This document shows positions 35,631 through 43,701 of a stretch of DNA of 64,000 bases, one piece after another (the first letter of the stretch is position 1; each line of letters begins with the position of its first letter). Made by a program: the position numbers and the translations under genes. The stretch is from positions 1-64,000 of the forward strand of contig SUYL01000042.1 of the NCBI GenBank assembly GCA_015060445.1, read 5' to 3'. Source of the DNA: Bacteroidales bacterium. Lineage in GTDB: Bacteria; Bacteroidota; Bacteroidia; Bacteroidales; UBA932. The notes under the pieces were generated by a model that was not told the DNA's origin, searched no databases, and worked only from the letters and a program-made list of their open reading frames with translations.

Positions 35631-36096
35631 GATGATACGGTTCCCCTTTCATTATTGTAAACGCCCTGTAAAGTTGTTCCAAAAATATAACCCTCACAAT
35701 CTGGTGTGAAAAGGTCATCCTGGAGAGGGAAATCTTGCCGTTAGCCCTCTCATAAACCCTCTTTGAGAAGCCATACGCCCCTCCAATGACAAAAACAATA
35801 TCCTTCCCCTCATAATTCATCTTCTTCTGCAGATGTGACGCCCACTCCAGAGAAGAATATGTGCTTCCCCTCTCATCCAGCAAAATTACATCATCTGTAT
35901 TCCTAATATTCTTGAGAATAAGTTCCCCCTCCTTCTCCTTAATCTGCTCATGGCTCAAGGCCTGAACATTTTTAAGTTCGGGAATCTCCACTCGGGCATA
36001 GTTCACATAATGCCCCAGACGCTTCTCATAAATGGCAATACCCTCACTCACAAAAGGGAAAGCAGTCTTGCCAACCAGCAATAATGTAATCTTCAT
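35623..36096 (-). CDS. rlmH: 23S rRNA (pseudouridine1915-N3)-methyltransferase RlmH
   Basis: A 157-residue SPOUT methyltransferase. The start at 36096 gives the family N-terminus MKITLLLVGKT and the usual length; the frame extends further upstream without conserved sequence. Motifs include LLDERGSTYSSLEWA, VFVIGGAYGFSK and the trefoil-knot end ISLSRMTFSHQIVRVIFLEQLYRA. It methylates Psi1915 in helix 69 of 23S rRNA. It is followed with an 8-base overlap by the sensor kinase. Confidence 0.95.
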   Translation of the reverse strand: MKITLLLVGKTAFPFVSEGIAIYEKRLGHYVNYARVEIPELKNVQALSHEQIKEKEGELILKNIRNTDDVILLDERGSTYSSLEWASHLQKKMNYEGKDIVFVIGGAYGFSKRVYERANGKISLSRMTFSHQIVRVIFLEQLYRAFTIMKGEPYHHE

Positions 36097-36101
36097 ACAA
36101 A

Positions 36102-36109
36102 CAAAAGTA
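36102..36109 (-). promoter_or_regulatory. -7 element of an rlmH promoter
   Basis: TACTTTTG on the minus strand matches TAnnTTTG but lies only 5 bases before the rlmH ATG, which would leave almost no leader. Confidence 0.4.
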
Positions 36110-36174
36110 GGAATATGGCTTGTTTTTTGCAAGTTTAATGCCGTTATTTGCACAATAAAATACCCCTTATAAAA

Positions 36175-36567
36175 ATGAAAAGGACAATACTGCTTCTTGC
36201 AATTGCAATACTATCATTAAACTGCTCATTTGCCCAAAAACAGGCAGACGTATTTGTACCCATAGGAAAATACATACAATTGGGAGATGCAGAAAAACTC
36301 TCTGCATGGTTTGCCGGCAATCTGGAACTTGACATTCTGGGCTCAGTAAGCGCCTGCAGCAAAGTTCAGGCAACCCAGATAATGAAGGATTTCTTTGTAA
36401 ACTACACCCCAAAATCCTTCTCAATAGTACACAAAAGCGGCAAAGCCCCTTTAACCTACGCCATAGGGAGCCTTAGCGCCGGCGGCGAAAAATTCAGAAT
36501 CACCCTCTTTGTAATGACCGAGGAGAAGGGCAACCAGATACAACAACTGCGAATAGAGAGAGAATAG
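36175..36567 (+). CDS. DUF4783-type secreted protein
   Basis: A 130-residue exported protein. The start at 36175 gives a signal peptide MKRTILLLAIAILSLNCSFA with cleavage likely after Ala20. The mature part (VFVPIGKYIQLGDAEKLSAW, then GKAPLTYAIGSLSAGGEKF) resembles DUF4783 proteins of Bacteroidetes, which have an NTF2-like look. Function is unknown; the periplasm is the likely site. It is divergent from rlmH, and the tandem repeat block begins shortly after its stop. Confidence 0.78.
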   Translation: MKRTILLLAIAILSLNCSFAQKQADVFVPIGKYIQLGDAEKLSAWFAGNLELDILGSVSACSKVQATQIMKDFFVNYTPKSFSIVHKSGKAPLTYAIGSLSAGGEKFRITLFVMTEEKGNQIQQLRIERE

Positions 36568-36636
36568 CCACCGGGCACCGCGGCGGCTTACGGAGGCTTG
36601 CGGAGGCACCTTGCATCCACGCTGGAAGGCCATTTT

Positions 36637-36890
36637 GTGGACAGGCTGCTGCATTTTCCTTCGGCATCCACAAAAGATACCCAATCTGTGGACAAAACTC
36701 ACCTCCTGGCACCTTGCGTCCACGCCAGGCACCCTCTGCGTGGACAGGCGGCTGCATTTTTCCTTCGGCATCCACAAAAGATACCCATTCTGTGGACAAA
36801 AGTCACCTCCCGGCACCTTTCGTCCACACCAGGCACCCCCTGCGTGGACAGACGACTGCATTTTTCCTCTGCGTCCGCAAAAATGTAAAA
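36637..36890. repeat. Tandem repeat, ~103-bp unit, about 2.5 copies
   Basis: GTGGACAGGC-type starts occur at 36637, 36740 and 36844, giving periods of 103 and 104 bases. Within each unit TCCACAAAAGATACCCATTC and CTGTGGACAAAAGTCACCTC recur nearly unchanged, and several GTCCAC/GTGGAC pairs form short inverted repeats. Frames across it are open only by chance of composition. The flanks 36568-36636 and 36891-36960 hold no gene; the latter is very AT-rich and carries the abiE promoter. Confidence 0.85.
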
Positions 36891-36960
36891 ACAGACAATA
36901 ATTGAACAGAAAAGGAATAATTATTTCTTTTATTATTCAAAATATCACTACCTTTATACC

Positions 36961-37587
36961 ATGAATAAGCAATTACAAGAAATAGGAATTATACCAATTA
37001 CAACTTCAATTATTGAATCGTTATATCCAGCACTCAAGTCAGCGGATAAGAAGGTTGTCTGGCTTGAGAAGAATGGATATATTATAAGGTTGAAGAGAGG
37101 GCTCTATGTTGTGAATCCCGAATATTCTGGAAAAATGCTTTCAAGTGAACTGATTGCAAATCATCTTTATGCTCCTTCTTATATCTCCATGTCTACAGCG
37201 TTGAGGTACTACGGCTTGATTCCTGAGGCTGTATATACGCATCAGTCAATGACGGTAAAGCATTCCAGAAGTTTTCAAACTCCTATAGGAATTTACAACT
37301 ATAAGTACATTGACAGAGAAGCATTCCCTGTAGGAGTAAGAAGTATACATATGGGCGAATATGCATTCCTGATTGCATCACCCGAAAAGGCTTTGTGCGA
37401 CCTGATTGCAAACTCTTCCAAGGTCAATCTGCGATTTTTGAAGGATGTAGAAAACTATCTTAAGCATGACATCCGAATGGATATGGATGAATTCTATAAG
37501 TTTGACGCAACTATTTTTGAAGAGTATATAAAGGTAGGCAAGAAGGCCGATTCCATTGCAACTGTACTAAAGTTTTTGAGACGATGA
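36961..37587 (+). CDS. AbiEi family antitoxin (type IV toxin-antitoxin)
   Basis: A 208-residue protein with an N-terminal winged-helix domain (residues about 10-55, WLEKNGYIIRLKRGLYVVNP) and a C-terminal AbiEi domain (SELIANHLYAPSYISMSTALRYYG, SPEKALCDLIANS). AbiEi antitoxins bind their own promoter and counteract AbiEii without contacting it. The stop overlaps the toxin start by 4 bases (ATGA), the standard arrangement. The TACCTTTA at 36949-36956 is a near match to the -7 element. The pair is more AT-rich than the flanking genes and is bracketed by copies of the 103-bp repeat, which points to acquisition. Confidence 0.92.
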   Translation: MNKQLQEIGIIPITTSIIESLYPALKSADKKVVWLEKNGYIIRLKRGLYVVNPEYSGKMLSSELIANHLYAPSYISMSTALRYYGLIPEAVYTHQSMTVKHSRSFQTPIGIYNYKYIDREAFPVGVRSIHMGEYAFLIASPEKALCDLIANSSKVNLRFLKDVENYLKHDIRMDMDEFYKFDATIFEEYIKVGKKADSIATVLKFLRR

Positions 37588-38414
37588 AAAATGAAATATA
37601 CAGCAGCATGTTGTCACGCTATGACCTGACAACAGAACAGAATAAGCGGAATGCTATATTTGAAGTAAACCAACAGGTGATTCTTGCAGGTTTGTATAGT
37701 GGTGGATTTTTTGAATCGGCTGCATTCTATGGTGGTACTTGTCTGAGAATCTTTCACGGGTTGCAACGTTTCAGTGAAGATATGGATTTTTCTCTACTGG
37801 CACAGGATAATGCATTTGACTTCAGCAAGTATTTTCAACCTATTGTTGATGCATTCGCATTGGTGGGGCGTGAAGTTGAAATCAAGAAAAAAGATAAAAA
37901 GAACTTCGATAAGGTTGAGTCTGCCTTCCTTAAGGACAATACCGATGTATATGATGTAATGTTTCAAACAGAGAAGTCTATAAAAATCAAGATTGAGGTT
38001 GACACTTGCCCTCCTCTGAATTTCAGGACAGAGCAGAAACTTTTGTTGCAACCCAATTCATTTATGACCCGCTGCTTCACTCTGCCTGATTTGTTTGCCG
38101 GCAAGATACACGCCCTGGTGTATCGTGCGTGGAAAAACAGAGTTAAGGGACGCGACTGGTATGACTTTGAGTGGTATGTACGTCATAATGTGCCGCTTGA
38201 TTTTGCACATTTGGCCGAGCGTTGCCGTCAATTCAATGACGAAGAGGTTACACCAGAATCATTCAAAGAAAAACTCATGGAGCGTCTTGCAACAGCAGAC
38301 ATCAAACAGGTGAAAGCGGATGTCCTGCCATTCGTACGCAATCCCAGGGAATTAGATATCTGGTCAAACGATTATTTCGTACAGTTGGCAGGAATGGTTA
38401 ATTTGTCAACTTGA
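37584..38414 (+). CDS. AbiEii/AbiGii family nucleotidyltransferase toxin
   Basis: A 276-residue toxin of the DUF1814 type. The nucleotidyltransferase motif reads YGGTCLRIFHGLQRFSEDMD, with Ser and paired Asp residues intact. Further conserved parts are FAGKIHALVYRAWKNRVKGR and DWYDFEWYV. Known members add nucleotides to tRNA acceptor stems or otherwise block growth and can cause phage abortive infection. All motif residues look present, so it is probably active. It is cotranscribed with abiEi. Confidence 0.92.
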   Translation: MKNEIYSSMLSRYDLTTEQNKRNAIFEVNQQVILAGLYSGGFFESAAFYGGTCLRIFHGLQRFSEDMDFSLLAQDNAFDFSKYFQPIVDAFALVGREVEIKKKDKKNFDKVESAFLKDNTDVYDVMFQTEKSIKIKIEVDTCPPLNFRTEQKLLLQPNSFMTRCFTLPDLFAGKIHALVYRAWKNRVKGRDWYDFEWYVRHNVPLDFAHLAERCRQFNDEEVTPESFKEKLMERLATADIKQVKADVLPFVRNPRELDIWSNDYFVQLAGMVNLST

Positions 38415-38458
38415 TAATTAGCAATAAATCCGGTTCTCATCGGCTAGGAGGAATGGAG

Positions 38459-38535
38459 GGGACAGGCGGCTGCATTTTCCTTCGGCGTCCACAAAAGATA
38501 CCCATTCTGTGGACAAAAGTCACCTTCCGGCACCT
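38459..38535. repeat. Partial copy of the 103-bp repeat after abiEii
   Basis: About 77 bases nearly identical to part of the unit at 36740-36820 (GGACAGGCGGCTGCATTTTC through CTGTGGACAAAAGTCACC). It is in the same orientation and lies 44 bases after the toxin gene. The remaining spacer 38536-38768 has one hairpin and no gene. Confidence 0.85.
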
Positions 38536-38564
38536 CATATATAAACAGGCAACAATACATAAGA

Positions 38565-38593
38565 GAACCCCGAAAGCAGAACTCCCGGGGTTC
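38565..38593. other. Hairpin downstream of the 986-residue lipoprotein gene
   Basis: GAACCCCG (38565-38572) pairs perfectly with CGGGGTTC (38586-38593) around a 13-base loop. No T tract follows on the minus strand, so a terminator role for the gene ending at 38769 is uncertain. Confidence 0.4.
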
Positions 38594-38768
38594 GTAAGAA
38601 CAGTTAAAAATCCAAACTAACTGCACTACAAGAGTAAAACTCTTTCTATATTACCATGTATTTTCTTTAAGCATTTGCGCATACAATAATCACCCTAAAC
38701 AAATGAAGTAAAACTACCACCTATAATTCCAGCAGGATGAAACTGGTCCACGCATTAACTTAGAAACC

Positions 38769-41729
38769 TTAATCAAGTTTAGTAATTTGAACTCCATTTT
38801 CTATTGTAAGCCAAGACCAGTCTTTTGTCCATGAACTATAACTCTGAGTCTTAACGCCTTTATCAAATGTTCCTCCTGAAATTTTGGCTTTCATATTTGA
38901 AACATCAGTACTGAAATTCAAAAGACGCACATTTGCTGTAACACCTTCTGTTGTAGTAAATTCTCCACCGGTAATATTCAATACTCCATAACCTGCCTGA
39001 TTGCTGCTCGGATTCTGGAAAGAAACCCTATTGATTATCTTTCCACCTGAAATAGTAACGGTTGTTGCCAATGTTGTGCTATTGCAGAACATGCGGATAC
39101 AATCATAGTTGTCACTCTTTACAGTACCGCCTTCAATATTGGTAGTTGAGCCTTTATATACATCAATAGCATGAGGATAGCCATAATTCATAACATTATC
39201 ACTTGATGTATTCTCAATTGTACCGGATTTCAAAGTAAGAACACCTTCATTGCGAATGGTGTTGGATGCGTAATTATTATCCGCACTGTATTCTGTAATA
39301 TCCTTGTAACTGATCTTTCCATTACCATTAGGGTCACTGTCTTTGATAACAAGTGTACCTTTATTTGCAATCATTGCGTAAGTGCCAGTCTGAGCTTTCT
39401 CCTGGCTGATGGTTTTACCGTTCAAATCCAAATTGAGAGTAACCCCTTCTGGAATTTCCAGAGTTTCTTCAAGTGTAACATCACCCTGTAATTCAACATC
39501 CATCTTCTCATTGCTGCCCATATAATACAGCGAGTAAAAACTATGGAAAACACCACCTGTAACAGTTATTTTTTCTCCTGCATCAGGAGAATCAGAATAA
39601 CTGAACACGCTATATTCACCTTTGATTGTACCTCCAGATACTTTTACTGCGCCGCTCTTCATACCTCCTGTTACAGCGCCATTGAGTGCGACATTACCAT
39701 CCAAAATACCGCCTGTAATTTCAATGCTTACATTCTCACCGCTTTGGCCATTTGAATACACATAAATAGCCAAATTATATGTCTCTTCATTGGATTTCAA
39801 CTCACCACCGGCAATTTTCAAGTTCATCTCAGGAGCTGATGAGGCATCACTTCCTGGAAGTTGCATCTGAATGGCACGTGTACCTTCAATATAACCATCA
39901 TTGACAATCATATTATTTGCTCCTGAGCCAAAATTTGCCATACGTACAGCATGCCCGGTAACATTAAGTACTTTACCGCCATCCATGGTAAACGAAGCTC
40001 CCGCTCCTGTATTTACCGCATATGAAGCATGAGACATTGCAGCTGTAGTATTCTCAACTATACCACTCTGAAGAAGCAATATTCCATTATTGAAAATAGT
40101 ATAATTACCCTTGCCATAACTTGTGTCTGGAGTACCGGTATAAGAATAAGTTATTTTACCATTTGTGCCCGAATCCTTAATTGTCAAGGAACCATTGTTG
40201 GTAATCATGGCATCTCCTGCAGTTGCAGAGGTATATGAAAGTGCATTCCCGTTCAAATCCAAAACTACTTCAACATCTGCTGGAATTTTTAGAGGTGATG
40301 TAAGTGCCAAATTTGACACCAGTTTCATTTCACCGCCTTTTGCAACAACCTTCCTCAACTCTCCCTCATCAGCGCTTATCACTGTTACATTAGTATTATT
40401 CCTAACCTCATCAGCAATTGTACCGCCGTTGTCAATAATTGTTACTGATGTTACATCTGTTGCATCGGTACCAAATTCTATCCCGTTCAATGTTGCTCCA
40501 GCATTTACTTTTATGTTACCTTTTTTGACAGTTACTTTTGTTGCAGTAATTCCACTGCCAAGGACCAATGTATGATCTGCAGTGGTTGCGGTTATGTTCG
40601 CATATGTTGCATCACCGATCACCTCTACAGTTGACTTAGGTAGATTAACAACTAATGTCCTGGTTGTTAAACCATCAGCATTGTTAGCAGCAATATTCAC
40701 ATTACCGGCTACTTCAGCACCGCTTGCTTGAGAAACAGATATATTTTCTGTTGTAGATGAAAATGTAATAGTTACCTCCTTATCTTCACTTGTGGCTGGA
40801 AGCTCAACTTCATTCAAAATATCATCAACTGCAATATTTACATCTTCTGTTCCGCTACCAGTAATAGCATTAGTCAATGCATCCTGAGTGCTTACAGATT
40901 GTACAGCTACTGTTGTATAGTAATAATTGCTTCTTGCAGCGGTCAATGCTTTAGGGGCAACGAGAACAAGAGGTTCTACTGATGTTCCCTTTGCAGATAC
41001 TTTAAGGTCTGCGTATGATCCAGGAAGGATTGGGAAATAAACAGTCTGGTTTTCACTGGTACCTGTAAAGGTTACAGTATTTGGATTGGTATTTTCATCT
41101 GTTAATGCAGCAACTGGCAAACCGTTATTGTCAAATGTAATTGTGTAGTTTCCCGACAATTTTGCTGTTGCTGATGAGAGTTCAACTGAGGTGTATCCGG
41201 TTGGGATATTGCTTGCAGTCACTTTTACCAATGCGGCAGCATTCTTGAACACAATTCTATCTCCATTTCCAACATATGCCATTGGAGTACCGGTCTTTAT
41301 CATCTGCGCTGAGAAAACATATGAGGCATCCATTGTCAAGCCTGAGATTGTCTTTGTAGCCTCAACGTATGTTGCCTCCTGAGTATATGGATATACCGCA
41401 GCAAGGAGGGTAGCACCGGTTACATCTGTATTATTATCAGCCTTAACAAAGATTCCTGTAGTTGTACCTGCACCATCATCACACACATATTTTACATTCT
41501 TAACCTCATCGCCTATTTTATAAAATACAGAAATTGGGTCATAACTTTGCCATACCACATTCATAACATCGCCAGTTCCAGACTGCAACTGGGCTTTGGT
41601 ATCACCTGCAACTTCTATGGTTGCCACTAATGTATCTGGGGAATTTAAAATTCCCACATTCTCCTCTTTTTCGCATCCTGCCAACACAAGAAGGAAAAGA
41701 GAAACTATTGCAAAAAATAATCTCTTCAT
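38769..41729 (-). CDS. Large surface lipoprotein: fimbrillin-like N-terminus plus beta-helix-type repeats
   Basis: A 986-residue lipoprotein (lipobox LVLAGC, Cys19). Residues about 30-290 resemble fimbrillin-like domains: VAGDTKAQLQSGTG, ISVFYKIGD, TGATLLAAVYPYT, VFKNAAALVKVTAS. From about residue 300 on, short beta repeats rich in Gly, Thr and Asn follow (ITGGILDGN, VSGGTIKGE, ITGGVFHSF), as in right-handed beta-helix proteins. Two large segments are duplicated: about 477-600 and about 755-880 share LDLNGxxxS, xITNxGxLxIKDS and LxSGxxENT. The sequence suggests a cell-surface, perhaps carbohydrate- or matrix-binding protein. No catalytic motif is evident. A 38-codon gene precedes it in the same unit. 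Confidence 0.85.
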   Translation of the reverse strand: MKRLFFAIVSLFLLVLAGCEKEENVGILNSPDTLVATIEVAGDTKAQLQSGTGDVMNVVWQSYDPISVFYKIGDEVKNVKYVCDDGAGTTTGIFVKADNNTDVTGATLLAAVYPYTQEATYVEATKTISGLTMDASYVFSAQMIKTGTPMAYVGNGDRIVFKNAAALVKVTASNIPTGYTSVELSSATAKLSGNYTITFDNNGLPVAALTDENTNPNTVTFTGTSENQTVYFPILPGSYADLKVSAKGTSVEPLVLVAPKALTAARSNYYYTTVAVQSVSTQDALTNAITGSGTEDVNIAVDDILNEVELPATSEDKEVTITFSSTTENISVSQASGAEVAGNVNIAANNADGLTTRTLVVNLPKSTVEVIGDATYANITATTADHTLVLGSGITATKVTVKKGNIKVNAGATLNGIEFGTDATDVTSVTIIDNGGTIADEVRNNTNVTVISADEGELRKVVAKGGEMKLVSNLALTSPLKIPADVEVVLDLNGNALSYTSATAGDAMITNNGSLTIKDSGTNGKITYSYTGTPDTSYGKGNYTIFNNGILLLQSGIVENTTAAMSHASYAVNTGAGASFTMDGGKVLNVTGHAVRMANFGSGANNMIVNDGYIEGTRAIQMQLPGSDASSAPEMNLKIAGGELKSNEETYNLAIYVYSNGQSGENVSIEITGGILDGNVALNGAVTGGMKSGAVKVSGGTIKGEYSVFSYSDSPDAGEKITVTGGVFHSFYSLYYMGSNEKMDVELQGDVTLEETLEIPEGVTLNLDLNGKTISQEKAQTGTYAMIANKGTLVIKDSDPNGNGKISYKDITEYSADNNYASNTIRNEGVLTLKSGTIENTSSDNVMNYGYPHAIDVYKGSTTNIEGGTVKSDNYDCIRMFCNSTTLATTVTISGGKIINRVSFQNPSSNQAGYGVLNITGGEFTTTEGVTANVRLLNFSTDVSNMKAKISGGTFDKGVKTQSYSSWTKDWSWLTIENGVQITKLD

Positions 41730-41776
41730 AATTAAATAATTAAACGGTTAACACAAATGATTGTAAAGGAAGGCTG

Positions 41777-41893
41777 TTACCATTGGTTAGGGTTATACCC
41801 TTCTGTATCACCGCTGGTTGCAAATCCTTTTTCTACTTCAACCTCCATAAATTCAATTTGAGGAGATTCGTACTTCAAATCTTCTGTCTTCAT
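41777..41893 (-). CDS. 38-residue peptide upstream of the large lipoprotein
   Basis: A short gene for a 38-residue acidic peptide beginning MKTEDLKYESPQIEFMEV and ending EGYNPNQW. It has no signal peptide or membrane helix. The pattern (start with Lys, SPQIxxxEVEVExGFATS in the middle, Trp end) looks like small peptides I recall near surface-protein genes in Bacteroidales, usually unannotated. It lies 47 bases before the large lipoprotein gene, and a TAnnTTTG element lies 44 bases before its own start, so the two appear to form one unit. Role unknown; a precursor peptide or regulatory leader is possible. Confidence 0.6.
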   Translation of the reverse strand: MKTEDLKYESPQIEFMEVEVEKGFATSGDTEGYNPNQW

Positions 41894-41936
41894 AATTTTA
41901 TAGTTTTTGTTTGTTTGGATGATTTTGCTTTGTGGG

Positions 41937-41944
41937 CAAAATTA
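41937..41944 (-). promoter_or_regulatory. -7 element for the 38-residue peptide and lipoprotein unit
   Basis: TAATTTTG on the minus strand matches TAnnTTTG, 43 bases upstream of the small gene. No TTTG at the -33 distance. Confidence 0.5.
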
Positions 41945-42008
41945 TCTCTTTATAGGGAGGAGGCCCCTATGGGTGTGTAGCCAATGTTTATACATGTAGC
42001 GGGATTGG

Positions 42009-42224
42009 CTACATGTCGCCGGCGTTGCGAAGTTGTTGTGAATAAACAGAAAAGAAGTCGTAATTGAGGATTTTGGAGATGCGTTCCAACTCGTGTGTGT
42101 CTATGGAGCGTTTGGAGAGTATTTTGTACACATTGGTCCTGTGGCAAGACAATTGCCCGGCAAACCATAATACACTCTTTCCCTGCAGTTGAAGTTGCTC
42201 CTTTATGAGTTTCCCAATGTGCAT
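42009..42224 (-). CDS. Small helix-turn-helix (XRE-like) regulator
   Basis: A 71-residue protein from the Met at 42224, where the conserved part MHIGKLIKEQL begins; a further ATG at 42254 would add ten residues. The helix-turn-helix is WFAGQLSCHRTNVYKILSKRSID, here in two parts: VLWFAGQLSCHRTN and VYKILSKRSIDTHEL. The tail ISKILNYDFFSVYS is typical of a group of short Bacteroidetes XRE-like proteins. DNA target unknown. A T-rich terminator of a structured RNA lies 53 bases upstream, so read-through from that RNA's promoter may drive it. Confidence 0.82.
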   Translation of the reverse strand: MHIGKLIKEQLQLQGKSVLWFAGQLSCHRTNVYKILSKRSIDTHELERISKILNYDFFSVYSQQLRNAGDM

Positions 42225-42276
42225 TTTCTTCCAATGCACCGGAAGATTCCCCATCCGGCATTTATTCAGTTATAAA

Positions 42277-42598
42277 CAAAAAAGACGTGGGAATCTGTTT
42301 TGCTTATTCTGTAACCCGGGCTCTAGCATTGCCCCTTAGAAAGAATAAGCAACGCCAGTCAGCCCACGCCTGAGTGATATATAAACACACCACAAAGAAC
42401 TTTGTGCAAATCTGCAGAACTGCCATTAATGCACAATATTCCCTATGAGTGACAATAAATCACACAACGCAGACGCTTTTATTGCAGTCATCTCTTTCTA
42501 AGTTGAATTTGCTAGATTCGGATTACAGAGACTAACGCAAAAAACGTCTTCAAAAAAAATATTTGCTCCCGCCACCCTTTTAAGGGCCAACTGGAGTT
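42277..42598 (-). ncRNA. Candidate structured non-coding RNA, ~320 nt
   Basis: No credible gene is found here, but the minus strand carries a promoter (42602-42632), several hairpins and a terminator. Module A (42549-42471) is a long imperfect stem closed by AGACG/CGTCT. A short stem CACAAA/TTTGTG lies at 42391-42406. Module B (42368-42286) is a rod closed by CGTGGG/CCCACG, with an 11-bp perfect inner stem (42300-42310 with 42342-42352), an asymmetric internal loop and a T6 tract after it. RNase P and tmRNA signatures are absent. A 6S-like or Bacteroidales-specific RNA is possible; a long leader for the HTH gene is the alternative. Confidence 0.5.
42278..42368 (-). terminator. Terminator formed by module B of the structured RNA
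   Basis: The closing stem CGTGGG/CCCACG (42368-42363 with 42291-42286 on the minus strand) is followed two bases later by six T residues (42283-42278). Transcription from the promoter at 42602-42632 should end here, upstream of the HTH gene. Confidence 0.6.
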
Positions 42599-42601
42599 CA
42601 A

Positions 42602-42632
42602 CAAATTTAATCAGTATTTATGAGATTGCAAA
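42602..42632 (-). promoter_or_regulatory. Consensus Bacteroidetes promoter driving the structured RNA
   Basis: On the minus strand TTTG (42629-42632), exactly 19 bases, then TAAATTTG (42602-42609). It lies 29 bases after the stop of the thioredoxin-like gene and points away from it. A CTCC/GGAG, CCCTT/AAGGG hairpin with a T8 tract follows directly (42597-42550), which could end the upstream gene or stop this transcript early. Confidence 0.65.
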
Positions 42633-42660
42633 ATTTTCGCCTGATTTACAGGAGAAATGG

Positions 42661-43551
42661 TCATTTGAAATACTTCTCAATCTGGGAGAGTGGAAGGTCT
42701 TTAACGAGGATCCGTTTTTTTGAATCCAGGAGGTAGAATACCGGAAGGTTCCTCAGGTCATAGATGTTTTCAGAGATGAGTTTCATTCCGTTGTCACATC
42801 CGTTTGTCCAGCCCTGGGGTGTCTCTTTTATGAATTCACGCCATACAGGGGAATCGTCCTGTGTGTATATTGCAAGGAGTGTGAGTGCGCCGGTTTCCAA
42901 TGCCCTGTTTATTGCAGTTGAGGTTTTCAGGGCCTCTATTATTCCCTGACATGAGCGACAGTTGGGGTTGTAGAAGAAGAGAAGGGTGTATGGAGATTCC
43001 ACCCCGTGCATGCGGACCCCGGTATTGTCGGGAAGAAAATATGTAAAATCTGCTGCCACGCTCCCCTCCGGGTTAAGGGAGAGGAGATGGGCATCCTGCA
43101 TTGCATTGTAACGGGTTATCTCATCCAGTGCATTCTCCTTAAGGTACTCTGCTGCGCAAATGTAGAGATCATGGTTGCGCAGGGGGGAGTCATAGTTTAC
43201 AAGGTATTTGCGGAGCAATCCGGCCATATGGTTCTGCATTGCGGCGTTGGCAGATGCCTTTGCAAGGAAATCCTCAAGATACGGGGCACTTTTTGCCAGA
43301 GGGAGGCGGGAGAGGAGGTCTGCGTAATTTACAAGCGCCATTTCACATGCACGCTCAGGAATTTCCAGGAACAGGGTGTCCGAGAAATTGAAGTTGGCCC
43401 AATAGTTCCCCACCACATAGTTGAACCTCCCCTCTACTGTCCTTATTGTGTCGGGGACAGAAGGGAGCCTGAACTGCTGCTGGCCGCCATTTTGGGAGTA
43501 GCAGGTTGACCAGGCTGTAAGGAGCAATATTGCAAATATGAGCCGTTTCAT
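42661..43551 (-). CDS. Exported thioredoxin-like protein (DUF5106 type)
   Basis: A 296-residue exported protein; signal peptide LIFAILLLTAWSTCYSQ with cleavage near residue 20. Residues about 25-160 are helical and resemble DUF5106. The thioredoxin-like domain (about 165-296) has the intact redox pair in FFYNPNCRSCQGII, Cys198 and Cys201, and the cis-Pro region LPVFYLLDSKKR. It probably acts as a periplasmic thiol-disulfide protein. Compare the lipoprotein at 12215, where the Cys pair is lost. A -7 element lies 15 bases before its start. Confidence 0.85.
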   Translation of the reverse strand: MKRLIFAILLLTAWSTCYSQNGGQQQFRLPSVPDTIRTVEGRFNYVVGNYWANFNFSDTLFLEIPERACEMALVNYADLLSRLPLAKSAPYLEDFLAKASANAAMQNHMAGLLRKYLVNYDSPLRNHDLYICAAEYLKENALDEITRYNAMQDAHLLSLNPEGSVAADFTYFLPDNTGVRMHGVESPYTLLFFYNPNCRSCQGIIEALKTSTAINRALETGALTLLAIYTQDDSPVWREFIKETPQGWTNGCDNGMKLISENIYDLRNLPVFYLLDSKKRILVKDLPLSQIEKYFK

Positions 43552-43565
43552 ACCTTATATCTTTG

Positions 43566-43573
43566 CAAATTTA
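43566..43573 (-). promoter_or_regulatory. -7 element of the thioredoxin-like gene
   Basis: TAAATTTG on the minus strand matches TAnnTTTG, 14 bases before the start at 43551. It lies just after the fimbrial operon terminator. Confidence 0.5.
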
Positions 43574-43585
43574 AACAATTGCCGG

Positions 43586-43621
43586 CAAAAAATAAAGCTG
43601 CCATCTTCCGACAGCAGCTTT
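43586..43621 (-). terminator. Rho-independent terminator of the fimbrial operon
   Basis: On the minus strand AAAGCTGC (43621-43614) pairs with GCAGCTTT (43601-43594), then ATTTTTTG. It lies 80 bases after the stop of the last fimbrial gene. Confidence 0.75.
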
Positions 43622-43701
43622 CGCATGAAAACCTAATGTAAAATTATCTCCCGATAATTTGCGTCTAACCTATAAAAGTATTCTATTTTCTCTATTGAGT
43701 C

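Noticed and set aside
36637..36890. CRISPR array
   Set aside because: The unit is about 103 bp with no short repeat/unique spacer alternation, and no cas genes are near.
36451..36905. Overlapping open frames of 60-136 codons on both strands
   Set aside because: They arise from the 103-bp repeats, have repetitive composition and no conserved features.
42421..42598. tmRNA or RNase P RNA
   Set aside because: No tRNA-like T arm or CCA end, no tag-like peptide ending in ALAA, and no GAGGAAAGTCC motif.
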